A DNA stretch of 64,000 bases, taken from Rhodospirillaceae bacterium. Lineage in GTDB: Bacteria > Pseudomonadota > Alphaproteobacteria > UBA8366. This document shows positions 25,199 through 34,021 of this stretch, piece by piece; within the stretch, counting starts at the first letter, position 1, and each line of letters opens with the position of its first letter. The stretch covers positions 164,669 to 228,668 of the forward strand of contig PBKG01000006.1 in assembly GCA_002722095.1 (NCBI GenBank), in the 5' to 3' direction. Position numbers and translations under genes: made by a program. The notes below the pieces were generated by a model, which saw only the letters and a program-made list of their open reading frames with translations, did no database searches and was not told the DNA's origin.

Positions 25199-26062
25199 CT
25201 TGGCCGGATTCTCGACGAAGATCATCTGACGAATTTTTTCGTCCGGGACCCAACCCAACATCGGATCGAGACAATCCGCGTCTTCGGGTTTGTCATCGAG
25301 CGGAAAATGCGGATGGGGCCAATTGGCTGCCCAGACCAACCTATCGGGACGCGCCTCCACAAGCGCACGAACATGATCCGATACGTCGGCGTAATCCGGC
25401 GCGGCACCGTCTTTACCGTGATAGCCGCCGGCGGACATATAATAGGGTGCCGATATCTTTACCCAACCGCGACCGGTCTCCAGAAACTTCAACAACGCCT
25501 GGAAGCCCTTGTCACTCGCTGGCTCGCCGCTGCCGATGCGTCCGATATGATCGACCACGCAATCCACCGGCAAATCATGGAACATTGCCACCGCTTCTTC
25601 GAGCCAGGCACCCTCATTCTGAAACTGGATATGCCAACCGAGCGGGGCGACTTTTTCGGCCATTGCCGGCGCGTCGGCGAGAGTAAAGTCGTCCACCATC
25701 ATAAAAAACCGCAAGCCTCGTATGCCTTGATCGTGGAAAGCTTTCAGTTCGTCGGCTGATACGTCCTTTTTGGTCACGCAAATACCGCGCGTGGTCTCTA
25801 ATCCGCGAGCAGCTATCGCATCCAGCGTACACCGGTTGTCGGGACCGTAGGCGGCCGGCTGTACGATCACTGAGCGCTCGAAACCAAGCCGCGCCAGCAT
25901 TTCGTTGTAAGCCTCTAGGGAACAGACCGGCTCGCCCGACCGGCCGGGCCAGAGCGGATAATTTGATCGTGGTCCATAAATATGCGAATGCGTTTCGCAG
26001 GAATTAGCTGGTACTTTCAGGCGCGGCTGGCGGCCGGCGCCGGTCATTTCTGGCTCTGCCAT
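25184..26062 (-). CDS. amidohydrolase family 2 (2-pyrone-4,6-dicarboxylate lactonase-like)
   Basis: 292 residues; ATG 26062 is preferred, with GAGAGACC in front. CETHSHIYGP (about 22-31) gives the HxH of the metal centre; VDHIGR (about 170) and WAANWPHP (about 250) supply the later His and the NWPHP signature. This group hydrolyses lactones such as 2-pyrone-4,6-dicarboxylate or decarboxylates ring-cleavage acids. Ends in overlap with the barrel enzyme and is divergent from a dioxygenase. The substrate remains open. Confidence 0.88.
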   Translation of the reverse strand: MAEPEMTGAGRQPRLKVPANSCETHSHIYGPRSNYPLWPGRSGEPVCSLEAYNEMLARLGFERSVIVQPAAYGPDNRCTLDAIAARGLETTRGICVTKKDVSADELKAFHDQGIRGLRFFMMVDDFTLADAPAMAEKVAPLGWHIQFQNEGAWLEEAVAMFHDLPVDCVVDHIGRIGSGEPASDKGFQALLKFLETGRGWVKISAPYYMSAGGYHGKDGAAPDYADVSDHVRALVEARPDRLVWAANWPHPHFPLDDKPEDADCLDPMLGWVPDEKIRQMIFVENPAKLYGF

Positions 26063-26141
26063 CTTCGGTCTCTCGCACTCCAAGGGTCTGTCCGGTCCGC
26101 ACTATAAGACGGTATGATGCGCCAAAATAGCGGGGATCGGG

Positions 26142-27002
26142 ATGGCGATCGACTACAAGCTCATTGGACCTGGATTTGCGGCGGAAATCAGCGGCGTCGA
26201 TTTGGCGGAGGACTGGTCCGATAAAACGATCGAGCGCGTACGCGAGATTTGGTTCGACCATAAGCTGGTGATCTTCCGCAATCAGAATCTCGAAGATAAA
26301 GATCTCGAAAGATTTGTAGGGCATTTCGGCGAAATTTTCGTCCACATACGCTCGCAATTCCATTCCTCCGGAAATCCCGGCATCACATTGGTATCGAACG
26401 TCAAGAAAGAGGGGAAACCTATCGGTGCGCTGGGCGATTACGGCATTGGCTGGCACTGCGACCAGATTTATCGCGAGCAGCCGGCCTTTTCGACCATTCT
26501 CTATGGTGTGGAAATACCTTCGGAAGGCGGCAACACTTTGATTTGCGATCTCGCGCAGGCCTACGCGAAGATGCCAACCGATTTGAAAGCGAAGATCGAT
26601 GGCAAGCGTGCGGTCTATTCGATTGCCAAGATCACCGAGAAACGCGACTACGCAACGACTCAAAAGCAGCAGGCCGCTTCGCCCGATGTGGCCCATCCCT
26701 TGGTACGCCGCCATCCTTACACCGGACGGCCGTCGCTTTTCTTCAGCCCGGATCATACGGTGCGGATCGACGGCATCGCTGAGGACGAGCAGGAAGAAGT
26801 TCAGCGCCAGCTGGTCGATTGGGCCAGTCAGGAACGCTTCGTCTATGAGCATTCCTGGCAAATTGGCGATGTCATCATGTGGGACAATAGTTCGACTATG
26901 CACCGTCGCGGGGGTTTCCCAAGTAGCGAACGCCGGTTGTTAAAAAGAACCGGATTTATGCTGCCTGAAGATTTGGCGACGCCGCTTCCCGCCGAAACTT
27001 AA
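26142..27002 (+). CDS. TauD/TfdA family dioxygenase, solitary copy
   Basis: 286 residues from ATG 26142 behind CGGGGATCGGG. H105-C-D107 (GWHCDQIY), H254 (TMHRRGGF) and a 2OG arginine pair in ERRLLKRTGF. It is nearer in size to the 10-gene + set than to array A, but has its own lid (EIFVHIRSQFHSSGNPG) and an ALGDYGIGWH approach. SPDVAHPLVRRHPYTGRPSLFFSPDHTVRIDGI replaces the usual YLxRR strand. Divergent from the amidohydrolase, so probably separately regulated. Confidence 0.92.
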   Translation: MAIDYKLIGPGFAAEISGVDLAEDWSDKTIERVREIWFDHKLVIFRNQNLEDKDLERFVGHFGEIFVHIRSQFHSSGNPGITLVSNVKKEGKPIGALGDYGIGWHCDQIYREQPAFSTILYGVEIPSEGGNTLICDLAQAYAKMPTDLKAKIDGKRAVYSIAKITEKRDYATTQKQQAASPDVAHPLVRRHPYTGRPSLFFSPDHTVRIDGIAEDEQEEVQRQLVDWASQERFVYEHSWQIGDVIMWDNSSTMHRRGGFPSSERRLLKRTGFMLPEDLATPLPAET

Positions 27003-27249
27003 GGTAAAATTTTAGACGCCTTTCCGACTCGGATGTCATTTTCACCGGGATTCCGCCGATTCGGTCATAATTTTCGTCAGAAATTTGGGATTAGTCGAAG
27101 AACCGTATTCGATTCAATTTATCATGACATCGAAAGGGGTTAGGCAAACAATTCCCATGTATCAGTGCTTGTGGACAAACTCTTTACTTGCAGCGATTCC
27201 ACGAAACGACTACAGGATAGAGTATGTCGGAAGTAAAAAACCTCAATAT
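27003..27249. other. AT-rich intergenic stretch
   Basis: Between the solitary dioxygenase and an orphan ORF. Base composition is visibly lower in GC than the rest of the window (for example 27003-27020 and 27068-27125). An open frame covers 27085-27249 but its translation lacks protein-like character. No clear terminator hairpin or known site was found. Confidence 0.4.
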
Positions 27250-27612
27250 ATGCGAATTAGGCCGATGAAAAACAATATACGCGTGGCTCCTGGCAATCGA
27301 TATCGCAAGGCGGATGAAACGGAACTGATTTGGGTAGTCAAGAATGTGTACACCCCAAACGGCTTCGAGACCCATGTCCGCGCCTATCCGGACAACGACC
27401 CTAGTGACGTAAGGCTATATGCCGCCTCGGTTTTTGGTGATCCGCGGTTTTTCGAAGCGGTTCATGTTCAGGTCGAAAGTGAGACCGTGGCAAAAGCCAA
27501 AGGTCCGCTATTCGCTGAACCGGCTGCATTAAAGCAGCCGAATAGGCTTTCGCGCGATACCAATTTAATCGAGGTCCTATTCGTGGCCCAGCAATGCTTG
27601 ACGGAAGCGTAG
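27250..27612 (+). CDS. hypothetical protein (orphan, low-GC)
   Basis: About 120 residues from ATG 27250 (or 115 from ATG 27265, which has AGG just upstream); the open frame reaches back to 27085. The part ADETELIWVVKNVYTPNGFE and DPSDVRLYAASVFGDPRFF looks like a real folded domain; no family is recognised. Codon use at the 5' end is AT-rich compared with neighbours, hinting at acquisition. It overlaps the convergent TPP enzyme gene by 36 nt. Real but function unknown. Confidence 0.45.
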   Translation: MRIRPMKNNIRVAPGNRYRKADETELIWVVKNVYTPNGFETHVRAYPDNDPSDVRLYAASVFGDPRFFEAVHVQVESETVAKAKGPLFAEPAALKQPNRLSRDTNLIEVLFVAQQCLTEA

Positions 27613-28173
27613 CTTCATAAGCACCCCATCTCGGGTTTTAGGTACCTGTGGCGACGGGCCCTCGCTGATCTTGAAAACGAGAAATACCGGACCCGGCGCG
27701 GTTTGCGCCAAATTTACTGCGTCCTTGATTTCCTTGTGCTCGACGATCGTTTGCGCGGTGGCAAACCCTGCCGCAGCCGCCATACCTGCGAGATCCACGC
27801 CCGCCGCCGTTACCGTTCGTTGTGCGCCGGTTTCCGCATAAATCTCGTTATCGAGGACGATTATGGCGAGATTCTCAACCTTCGCCGCCGCGACTGTCGC
27901 CAACGAGTGGGAGCCCAACACAAAATCGCCATCACCCATCACGACCACCACACGGCGGTCGGGCTGGGCGATTGCAAGGCCCAGCCCCATCATCGGCCCC
28001 CCACCCATGGCGCCGTGCATGCAGAAGTTAAAATCATGGTCGCCGCGCGCCGCGGTAACATCGAAACCGGCACCGCCGAGCCCTCCGATCACCAGCATAT
28101 CGTCCTGTCCGCCAATCAATTGTTTGACGATCTCGCGACGATCAAGCCGCTGATTGCTGTCCTTTTTCGCCAT
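27577..28173 (-). CDS. thiamine diphosphate enzyme, C-terminal (PP) subunit, sulfopyruvate/phosphonopyruvate decarboxylase-like
   Basis: 198 residues from ATG 28173 behind GAGGGGCGGTG. TPP-binding signature MGDGDF (79-84) with VLDNE about 27 residues on (N109) gives the GDG-x(~26)-N motif. MHGAMGGGPMMGLGLA precedes it. Paired with the next gene upstream (10 nt gap), it forms a two-subunit 2-oxo acid decarboxylase like archaeal ComE/ComD sulfopyruvate decarboxylase. Decarboxylation of sulfopyruvate or a related keto acid would match the sulfonate theme; other keto acids are possible. Confidence 0.82.
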   Translation of the reverse strand: MAKKDSNQRLDRREIVKQLIGGQDDMLVIGGLGGAGFDVTAARGDHDFNFCMHGAMGGGPMMGLGLAIAQPDRRVVVVMGDGDFVLGSHSLATVAAAKVENLAIIVLDNEIYAETGAQRTVTAAGVDLAGMAAAAGFATAQTIVEHKEIKDAVNLAQTAPGPVFLVFKISEGPSPQVPKTRDGVLMKLRFRQALLGHE

Positions 28174-28183
28174 CACCGCCCCT

Positions 28184-28711
28184 CTATCCAACGAACTGCT
28201 TGGCGCCAAGTACGCGCTGCGTAAGTACCACCGCCACCGCTTGCGATGCATTAAATGCGGTTGTCGCACCCGCGCGGACCGCATCCGCAACGTCGGCGGC
28301 GTGGTCGACCTTCATTATGTGGAATCCGCCCAGTTCGAGGATGGGTTCGGCAATTTGTCCCGAATACATCATCCAGCTATTGGCCTCACCCCAACTTCCA
28401 CGTTGAGAAACGATCGCCAACAAGGGAAACCGGCCCATCTTAGTGAGCCCAAAATTGTTGCCGCAATTGCCGACGCCATTGCTTTGGATGATCAGCGCGC
28501 CGCGAACGCCGCCGAGCCAAGCACCGGCCAAAAGACACGGCCCCTCTGCTTCATTGGAAAGCGCAATTGCCTCCATATCGGAATCATCGTGGCAACGCGC
28601 AATAAGATTGCGGAAACCGCCATCGGGCACATAAGCCGCCAATGACACACCTGCGTCTTTAAGAGCGTCATATGTTCCTGGTACCCAGTCCTGCCCATCC
28701 GTTTCGGCCAT
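28184..28711 (-). CDS. thiamine diphosphate enzyme, N-terminal (Pyr) subunit
   Basis: 175 residues, ATG 28711 behind GGAAAG. Pyr-domain features: VPDGGFRNLI (28-37), NEAEGPCLLAGAWLGG (53-68) where E54 aligns with the proton-relay glutamate, and QSNGVGNCGNN (about 76-86). Matches the alpha subunit of sulfopyruvate decarboxylase-type enzymes in length and order. Partner of the PP subunit immediately downstream; both lie behind MmgE/PrpD and a hypothetical gene in one - operon. Confidence 0.82.
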   Translation of the reverse strand: MAETDGQDWVPGTYDALKDAGVSLAAYVPDGGFRNLIARCHDDSDMEAIALSNEAEGPCLLAGAWLGGVRGALIIQSNGVGNCGNNFGLTKMGRFPLLAIVSQRGSWGEANSWMMYSGQIAEPILELGGFHIMKVDHAADVADAVRAGATTAFNASQAVAVVLTQRVLGAKQFVG

Positions 28712-28750
28712 CTTTCCACATTCCCTCTTTTTCGGAATAGGTATCGATCT

Positions 28751-29269
28751 CTAGTGCACCACACGCTCACCTTCGGGCATCACCACATTGGTATCACCGA
28801 CGGTGAGATCGAGTGCCCATTCCGCGGTGACACTCAGACGCATTAGCAAATGACACAGCGCATGCAGTAATTCCTTGTTGAGTGCCATGTTGATTTCGCG
28901 GCCGTCGTCGGTGTTGAACAGCACGCGCACCATGCGGCCATCGATATCGACCTTACCTCCGACGACCAAGAGCGGTTTCTCTGTCATCGGCTTGTTTTCC
29001 TTTTTCACATCATGTTTTTGCGAAAGGTCGACCGCTTTGACCGCTTCTTGATGTTGCATCGCCTTCACCGCTTCTTTGGCCTTCGGCGCCAGATCGGGCT
29101 TGATGTCCGGATTTTTTTCGACCGCCTTCATCAACGCATTCCACAAGACCTGCGTAAACCGGCGGGTCAGCCAAAGATGAATTTCAGTTTTCGCCGTCGT
29201 GCTGACCTTGAGCAGCAGGCGATCTTCCTGCGGCGAAAAGCTCATGGTCATCTGGTGAAGTTGGGTCAT
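28751..29269 (-). CDS. conserved hypothetical protein
   Basis: 172 residues from ATG 29269 (ATGs follow at codons 7 and 9). N-terminal half MSFSPQEDRLLLKVST and EIHLWLTRRFTQVLWNALMKAVEK resembles a small family of uncharacterised proteobacterial proteins with a DRLLL.V....WLTRR...LW pattern; the middle is Lys/Ala-rich and charged (about 60-95), and the C-terminal half has a GREINMALNKELLHALCHLLM helix. No enzyme motif or signal peptide. Lies between MmgE/PrpD and the TPP enzyme; role unknown. Confidence 0.75.
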   Translation of the reverse strand: MTQLHQMTMSFSPQEDRLLLKVSTTAKTEIHLWLTRRFTQVLWNALMKAVEKNPDIKPDLAPKAKEAVKAMQHQEAVKAVDLSQKHDVKKENKPMTEKPLLVVGGKVDIDGRMVRVLFNTDDGREINMALNKELLHALCHLLMRLSVTAEWALDLTVGDTNVVMPEGERVVH

Positions 29270-29306
29270 TGGGTTTACAGCCGTTCTCGCCTCAAAGGTA
29301 GTGCCG

Positions 29307-30668
29307 TTACTCCGCTGCCCGCGCCGCCGGCTCGGCAGCCACCAAACCATCGAAGGCGGCAATACTGCCCGGCTTCTCAAAATGGCGCAGCGTGGAAAAT
29401 AGCTCTCCACTCGCGGCACCCAGCACCGGTTCGGCTACGCCTAAAAACTTCGCCTCCAAATCTTCCCAGCTAAGCGGGTTGTCGGGATTGCCCCGCGCGC
29501 ACTCCGTACGCGCTTCGAGCTCGCGCCCGTCACTCATGAAAACTGAAATTTCCACCTGATTATGGCCGATGGATTCGTCGGTCTCGACGGTCACGCTATT
29601 TTCGATACCCATCACCCGTTCATTCGCCAACCGTTCGTCGGAGAAGTCTCCGGGGAAGCCGGTATGGCCCGTGAGCCCGATGGCGGCGCAGTAGGAAACG
29701 CTGAACTTAGCCGCCAACGGCGTTGCCGGATTTTGTTTGCCGGCAATACGCTTGTGCATCGGATTGACGGTAAGCGTTACCCCATCAACCGCACCGTCGC
29801 CAACGTCATCGGCCAAGCTCCGCGCTGCATCCAATGTCGGATGGGTGCCCTTGCAGCAAGCGTAGGGTTTAAAGGCATTTCGTTTTAATTGGTGACCGGG
29901 CGTCAATTCGGGGTCGGGGAAAGCAATCGCCTTGTCCTGCACGAAAGTGCTGGCCAAGCCCGGCTCGTTATCGAGTAGATCGGTCTTGGCCTCGAACCCG
30001 TTCGCCGCCAATTGCGCCGACAGAATTCCATCCATCGCCGCCTTACCCGCATGGAACGGTTTCGACATGGTGCCAAGGGAACCGATCAGCCCCGCCGCCG
30101 TCGTCGCCATTAATCCGAATGCGCTCTGAATTTGTTCGGCATTCAGTCGAAGCAGGATCGAAGCTGCGGTGCAGGCGGCAAACCGCCCGAAGACCGATGT
30201 CGGGTGGAAACCTCGCACCTGAATGGCCGGTCCCATGCCGGGCCCGAACAGAGCACCCGCAACTTCGTAGCCGGAGATAAATGCGCCGAGCGCTTCCTCT
30301 TCGGACCTTTCCAGTTGCTGTGCAAGCGCCAGCGTGGTCGACCAGCAGGGAGTCCCGATATGACCAAGACAATCGGGATGCGTGTCGTCGTAATCGAGCG
30401 CATGGCCAAGGGTACCGTTGATTAACCCGGCAACCGCTGGGGCGGCCGTCTCACCAATCAGTATTCGCGCCTTGCCGTCGGACGGAATTGCTGCCGCCGC
30501 ACCTCGAATAACGGGGTCCAACGCTTCCAATGTGCCACCGATACTGACGCCGGCCCAATCGACCAGGCACCGTTTCGCATGGTCGATTGCGCGGTCATCG
30601 TACGTGCGCGATTCGGCCTCGATAATGAACGTGGTCACCGCATCGCTGATCGGAGTGGTCTCAACCAT
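29307..30668 (-). CDS. MmgE/PrpD family protein
   Basis: 453 residues from ATG 30668 behind GGGAGCG. Characteristic all-helical N-domain (CLVDWAGVSIGG, NGTLGHALDYDDTHPDCLGHIGTPCW about 85-110, GYEVAGALF) and later KPYACCKGTHPTLDA. The family includes 2-methylcitrate dehydratase and cis-aconitate decarboxylase, acting on tricarboxylic acids. A relevant nearby link is the TctA/TctC transport set. Its last residues (AARAAE) are Ala-rich like the dioxygenase tails. First gene of the - operon at 27577-30668. Confidence 0.9.
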   Translation of the reverse strand: MVETTPISDAVTTFIIEAESRTYDDRAIDHAKRCLVDWAGVSIGGTLEALDPVIRGAAAAIPSDGKARILIGETAAPAVAGLINGTLGHALDYDDTHPDCLGHIGTPCWSTTLALAQQLERSEEEALGAFISGYEVAGALFGPGMGPAIQVRGFHPTSVFGRFAACTAASILLRLNAEQIQSAFGLMATTAAGLIGSLGTMSKPFHAGKAAMDGILSAQLAANGFEAKTDLLDNEPGLASTFVQDKAIAFPDPELTPGHQLKRNAFKPYACCKGTHPTLDAARSLADDVGDGAVDGVTLTVNPMHKRIAGKQNPATPLAAKFSVSYCAAIGLTGHTGFPGDFSDERLANERVMGIENSVTVETDESIGHNQVEISVFMSDGRELEARTECARGNPDNPLSWEDLEAKFLGVAEPVLGAASGELFSTLRHFEKPGSIAAFDGLVAAEPAARAAE

Positions 30669-30797
30669 TTTTATCGCTCCCAACTGTCTCGCTAAATTAT
30701 TCCTTACAGATTAATGTCTTCGCCTGTTTGATGCCACACCCGCCATCGGGGCGCCATGGCAACGCACTAGAATCCTCTTTAACGGGGCGATGAGGAA

Positions 30798-32069
30798 ATG
30801 CCGCAACCACCTGACCAGCCGGCGTCGGCCGAAGCTCCGAACGCGGGCCACGTGACGCCTAAAGTCCTGTTCGCCAACAGAAATTACCTCAAACTGTGGC
30901 TCAACGGCGGTACCGCGACGACCATGCGCTGGCTCGAATTGCTCGCGATCGGGTTTTTTACGCAAAAAGCCACAGATTCCGAGTTTTTAGTCGCCATGAT
31001 GTTTTTTCTGCGTTGGATTCCGATGGTTGCGCTCGGCAGCTTTATCGGCGTCCTCGCGGAACGGTTCGATCGGCGAAAGCTGTTTTTATTCGGGATCGGC
31101 TCGCTCTGGTTGGTGTCGCTGACACTCGCAACGCTTGCCTATACGGACACTCTCGAAATCTGGCACATCGCGGTCGGCACACTGGTCAATGGTTGCCTCA
31201 ACGTGATCGAGTTTCCCGTCCGGCGTACCCTGATCGGCGACGTAGTCAAAACCAATCAATTGATGCCCGCGATGGCCCTGGATTCGGTGACCAACCAGTG
31301 CACCCGCATGGCGGGGCCCTTCCTCGGCGTGATCATCGAAGGTTATGTGGGCATCATCGGCGTCTACTTTTTGGGCGTGCTCATGCATGCCATCGGCTTT
31401 TCGCTCATCTGGGCACTGAAAGTACCGCCGCGCACGGTGAATACGGAAAGATCGCGTGTCCTGACCGAGATCGCTGACGGTTTTAGGCATATCGGGACCC
31501 GTGACATACTGGTGGCGACGCTGGTCATCACCGCGATCATGAATTTCTTCGCGATGTCGTTCTCGTCGCAAATTCCGGCCATCGCGGTCGAAGTCCTCAA
31601 ACTACAAACCGAACAATCAAGCCTGTTGGCCGGCGCCGAGGGGCTGGGCGCTTTCATCGGCGCGCTGATAATTGCGTCGCGCCAATTCACCACGCCGGGG
31701 CGTTTGTTTCTGTTCGGCTCGATCATGTTCGAGCTGTTTATCCTCGCCTTCTCCCATGCGCCCATATTGATGCTAGCGATCCCTCTTTTGGTACTAGGTG
31801 GGATCGGCCATTCAGGGTTTTCAGCCAGTCAATCGGCATTGATGATCGCGTACTCGGACCCGGCCATGCGATCGCGGGCGATGGGTGCGGTCGCGGTTTG
31901 TATCGGGACGCAACCGTTCGGGATATTGCTATTGGGCGCGATCGCAGAAGCTTATGGGGCACCGATCGCAATCGCGATCAATGCGGCACTCGGGACGATA
32001 TTATTGATTTACGCCGGGTGGCGATGGCCAGTGATTTGGCGCAAAAATCCCCCTAGCACTGCGGGCTAG
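30798..32069 (+). CDS. MFS transporter (EntS/MFS_3-like)
   Basis: 423 residues, 10-12 hydrophobic segments; ATG 30798 after GAGGAA. VLAERFDRRKLFLFG (about 83-97) is the loop 2-3 motif of major facilitator carriers and EFPVRRTLIGDVV and LDSVTNQCTRMAGPFLG match the MFS_3 group of exporters. N-terminal 25 residues are Pro/Ala-rich and cytoplasmic. Divergent from MmgE/PrpD; its stop overlaps that of the convergent DMT transporter by 4 nt. Substrate unknown. Confidence 0.88.
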   Translation: MPQPPDQPASAEAPNAGHVTPKVLFANRNYLKLWLNGGTATTMRWLELLAIGFFTQKATDSEFLVAMMFFLRWIPMVALGSFIGVLAERFDRRKLFLFGIGSLWLVSLTLATLAYTDTLEIWHIAVGTLVNGCLNVIEFPVRRTLIGDVVKTNQLMPAMALDSVTNQCTRMAGPFLGVIIEGYVGIIGVYFLGVLMHAIGFSLIWALKVPPRTVNTERSRVLTEIADGFRHIGTRDILVATLVITAIMNFFAMSFSSQIPAIAVEVLKLQTEQSSLLAGAEGLGAFIGALIIASRQFTTPGRLFLFGSIMFELFILAFSHAPILMLAIPLLVLGGIGHSGFSASQSALMIAYSDPAMRSRAMGAVAVCIGTQPFGILLLGAIAEAYGAPIAIAINAALGTILLIYAGWRWPVIWRKNPPSTAG

Positions 32070-32974
32070 GCAAATAGTAACAGCAAGACGATCGCCGATA
32101 GCACCAACGCCATGCCGACGAATTCGTGCAGCCGTGAACGTTCCTTGAACACCACGTAAGACACCAATAGCGAAAGTATCACTTCGATCTGGCTCACTGT
32201 CTTTACGTATGCGACCCGCTCCAGGGTCATGGCGCTGAACCAGCCTAACGACCCCACTGCACTGGTGAATCCTACCAGCAGGCTCGGCTTCCATTGCCGC
32301 ATCACATTGCCGATCTCTTCTCTGTCACGCCAGACGAAGTATCCGGTCATCAATACCGTTTCGATGGTGAGCACGACGATCAGTACGTAGCTCGCGCGAA
32401 ACAGGAATCCACCGTCCGGCAATTCCAAGGCTGCCGCACGTATAAATACCGACGCCGAGGCAAATCCCAAACCGCTGCCTATCCCGAGCAAGGCGGCGCG
32501 GGTGGCAATGCCGGTAATCAAACTTTTGAAACTGAACTCCCCACCGGATGTGGAGAGAACCATGACACCGACCATACTGAGGATGATCGCGATCCCGCCC
32601 GCGACGGACACATGATCACCAACCAGGAGCAAGCCTAGCACCGTCGCCTGGATGATTTCGGTCTTAGTGTAAGTGATGCCGACGGCAAAGTTGCGCTCAC
32701 CGAAGAGCAGAACGAGGCAAAACGTACCGAAAATTTGCGCTACCGCCCCCATGAAGCAGTAGATCCAATAAATCATGTTAGTCGTTGGCACCTCGACATC
32801 CAGCACAACAAGCAACACTGCGAAATACAAAACACCGAACGGGAGGCCGAACAAAAAGCGGGTCCATACCACCCCCATCGGCTTCATGGTCGCTGTCAGG
32901 TGCTTCTGCATCCCATGGCGAACGACCTGCATGACCACCGCGAAGATGGTGATCCAAACCCAAAGGTCTAGCAT
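32066..32974 (-). CDS. DMT superfamily transporter (EamA-like)
   Basis: 302 residues, about ten transmembrane helices in two repeats. FLFGLPFGVLYF, IYCFMGAVAQIFGTFCLVLLFGERNFAVG and YTKTEIIQATVLGLLLVGDHVS are typical EamA segments, repeated as AYVKTVSQIEVILSLLVSYVVFKE near the C-terminus. ATG 32974 behind AGGGA. It is the last gene of the nitrile hydratase operon and could export or import an amide, acid or amino acid handled there. Confidence 0.88.
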   Translation of the reverse strand: MLDLWVWITIFAVVMQVVRHGMQKHLTATMKPMGVVWTRFLFGLPFGVLYFAVLLVVLDVEVPTTNMIYWIYCFMGAVAQIFGTFCLVLLFGERNFAVGITYTKTEIIQATVLGLLLVGDHVSVAGGIAIILSMVGVMVLSTSGGEFSFKSLITGIATRAALLGIGSGLGFASASVFIRAAALELPDGGFLFRASYVLIVVLTIETVLMTGYFVWRDREEIGNVMRQWKPSLLVGFTSAVGSLGWFSAMTLERVAYVKTVSQIEVILSLLVSYVVFKERSRLHEFVGMALVLSAIVLLLLFA

Positions 32975-33018
32975 CGTGAATCCCTGTCAGAGTCTTCAGT
33001 AAAGGGCGATCGGCGCGT

Positions 33019-33336
33019 TTAGGACTTAGCGTGCCGTGCGCGGATATCGGCGAGCTTCGCCTCGAACTCGTCGGCGGTGAATACTTCTTTTTCGATCAGC
33101 AAGGCCTGCAAGCTCCAGAGCTTGCGTTCGTAATAGTTGAGGTTTTCGTAATCCTCGCCGAGCGCTTCGATGGCACGACGCCCCTCATGAGTATTGGACA
33201 GATTGGCGGCATTCGGCCGCAAAAGCTGGTTCACGGCATCGACCCGCCATTCCCAGAACGCAAGCTCGTGTTCGTCGGTATCTATAGGGCCGCCAGGCTC
33301 CCCGCCCATATCAGCCGGATTCTTCTTCTCGCTCAT
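33019..33336 (-). CDS. nitrile hydratase beta subunit, N-terminal module only
   Basis: 105 residues. ADMGGEPGGP start and ELAFWEWRVDAVNQLL, RAIEALG..YENLNYYERKLWSLQALLIEKEVFTADEF agree with the helical N-terminal domain of nitrile hydratase beta (also thiocyanate hydrolase beta). A normal beta subunit is about 220 residues with a C-terminal SH3-like barrel; that barrel is absent here and was not found elsewhere in the window. Start overlaps the alpha gene stop by 4 nt. As in toyocamycin-type enzymes, the beta halves may be separate polypeptides. Confidence 0.82.
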   Translation of the reverse strand: MSEKKNPADMGGEPGGPIDTDEHELAFWEWRVDAVNQLLRPNAANLSNTHEGRRAIEALGEDYENLNYYERKLWSLQALLIEKEVFTADEFEAKLADIRARHAKS

Positions 33337-33956
33337 GACGGCACCTTCGGCAGGCTTACGCCAATCATCGAATCCCGGGTCACCAACGTCGCGAGTTCTT
33401 CTTGGCTCATCCCGTCGGTACCATCGGGTCGCATCGGCAGGATTAAAAATCTGAGATCCGCGGTGCTGTCATGGACTCGAACTTCCACGTTGTCCGGCAA
33501 TTCCGTTCCGAATTCCTTCAAAACCGTTCGTGGTTCGCGCACTACGCGGCGGCGGTAATTGAAGCTCTTGTACCAGGCAGGCGGCAACCCGAGCACCGTG
33601 CGCGGGTAACAGGAACAGAGTGTGCAAACCACCACGTTGTGGGTATCCGGCGTGTTTTCGATCACCTGTAAATCGAGATCACCCATGCCGACGTCATATT
33701 CGGCAATCGTGGCAGTACCGTTTTCCAAAAGCTTGCTCTTGAAGTCGGGTTCCGTCCAGGCGCGGGCAACAATCTTCGCACCGAGCGCCGGTGTCTTTTG
33801 TTCCCAGTCTTCGACCTGTTTGCGAATTTGATCCGCCGTCAATACGCCCTTCTCGATCAACAGCTCGCGCAACGCGATTTCGCGCATTTGCGTCTCCGTG
33901 ATGTCCGGGCCCTCGGTATCGGGCTGGAATTCCGTATGGTCGTGATCATGGGCCAT
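33333..33956 (-). CDS. nthA: nitrile hydratase alpha subunit, cobalt type
   Basis: 207 residues from ATG 33956 behind GGGAGACC. The metal claw VCTLCSC is at about 110-116 (C111, C114, C116); Thr after the first Cys marks the cobalt form rather than the iron form (VCSLCSC). YPRTVLGLPPAWYKS follows directly and RRVVREPRTVL matches the alpha C-domain. The enzyme hydrates nitriles to amides, so an asparaginase-like amidase in the same operon makes sense. The N-terminus has a short HDHDH run. Confidence 0.9.
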   Translation of the reverse strand: MAHDHDHTEFQPDTEGPDITETQMREIALRELLIEKGVLTADQIRKQVEDWEQKTPALGAKIVARAWTEPDFKSKLLENGTATIAEYDVGMGDLDLQVIENTPDTHNVVVCTLCSCYPRTVLGLPPAWYKSFNYRRRVVREPRTVLKEFGTELPDNVEVRVHDSTADLRFLILPMRPDGTDGMSQEELATLVTRDSMIGVSLPKVPS

Positions 33957-34021
33957 GTCTGGTCTCCCTGAATTACCCCCATAAGATGGCGCAAGGCCGA
34001 TAAATTAGCAATCGCAGCGGC

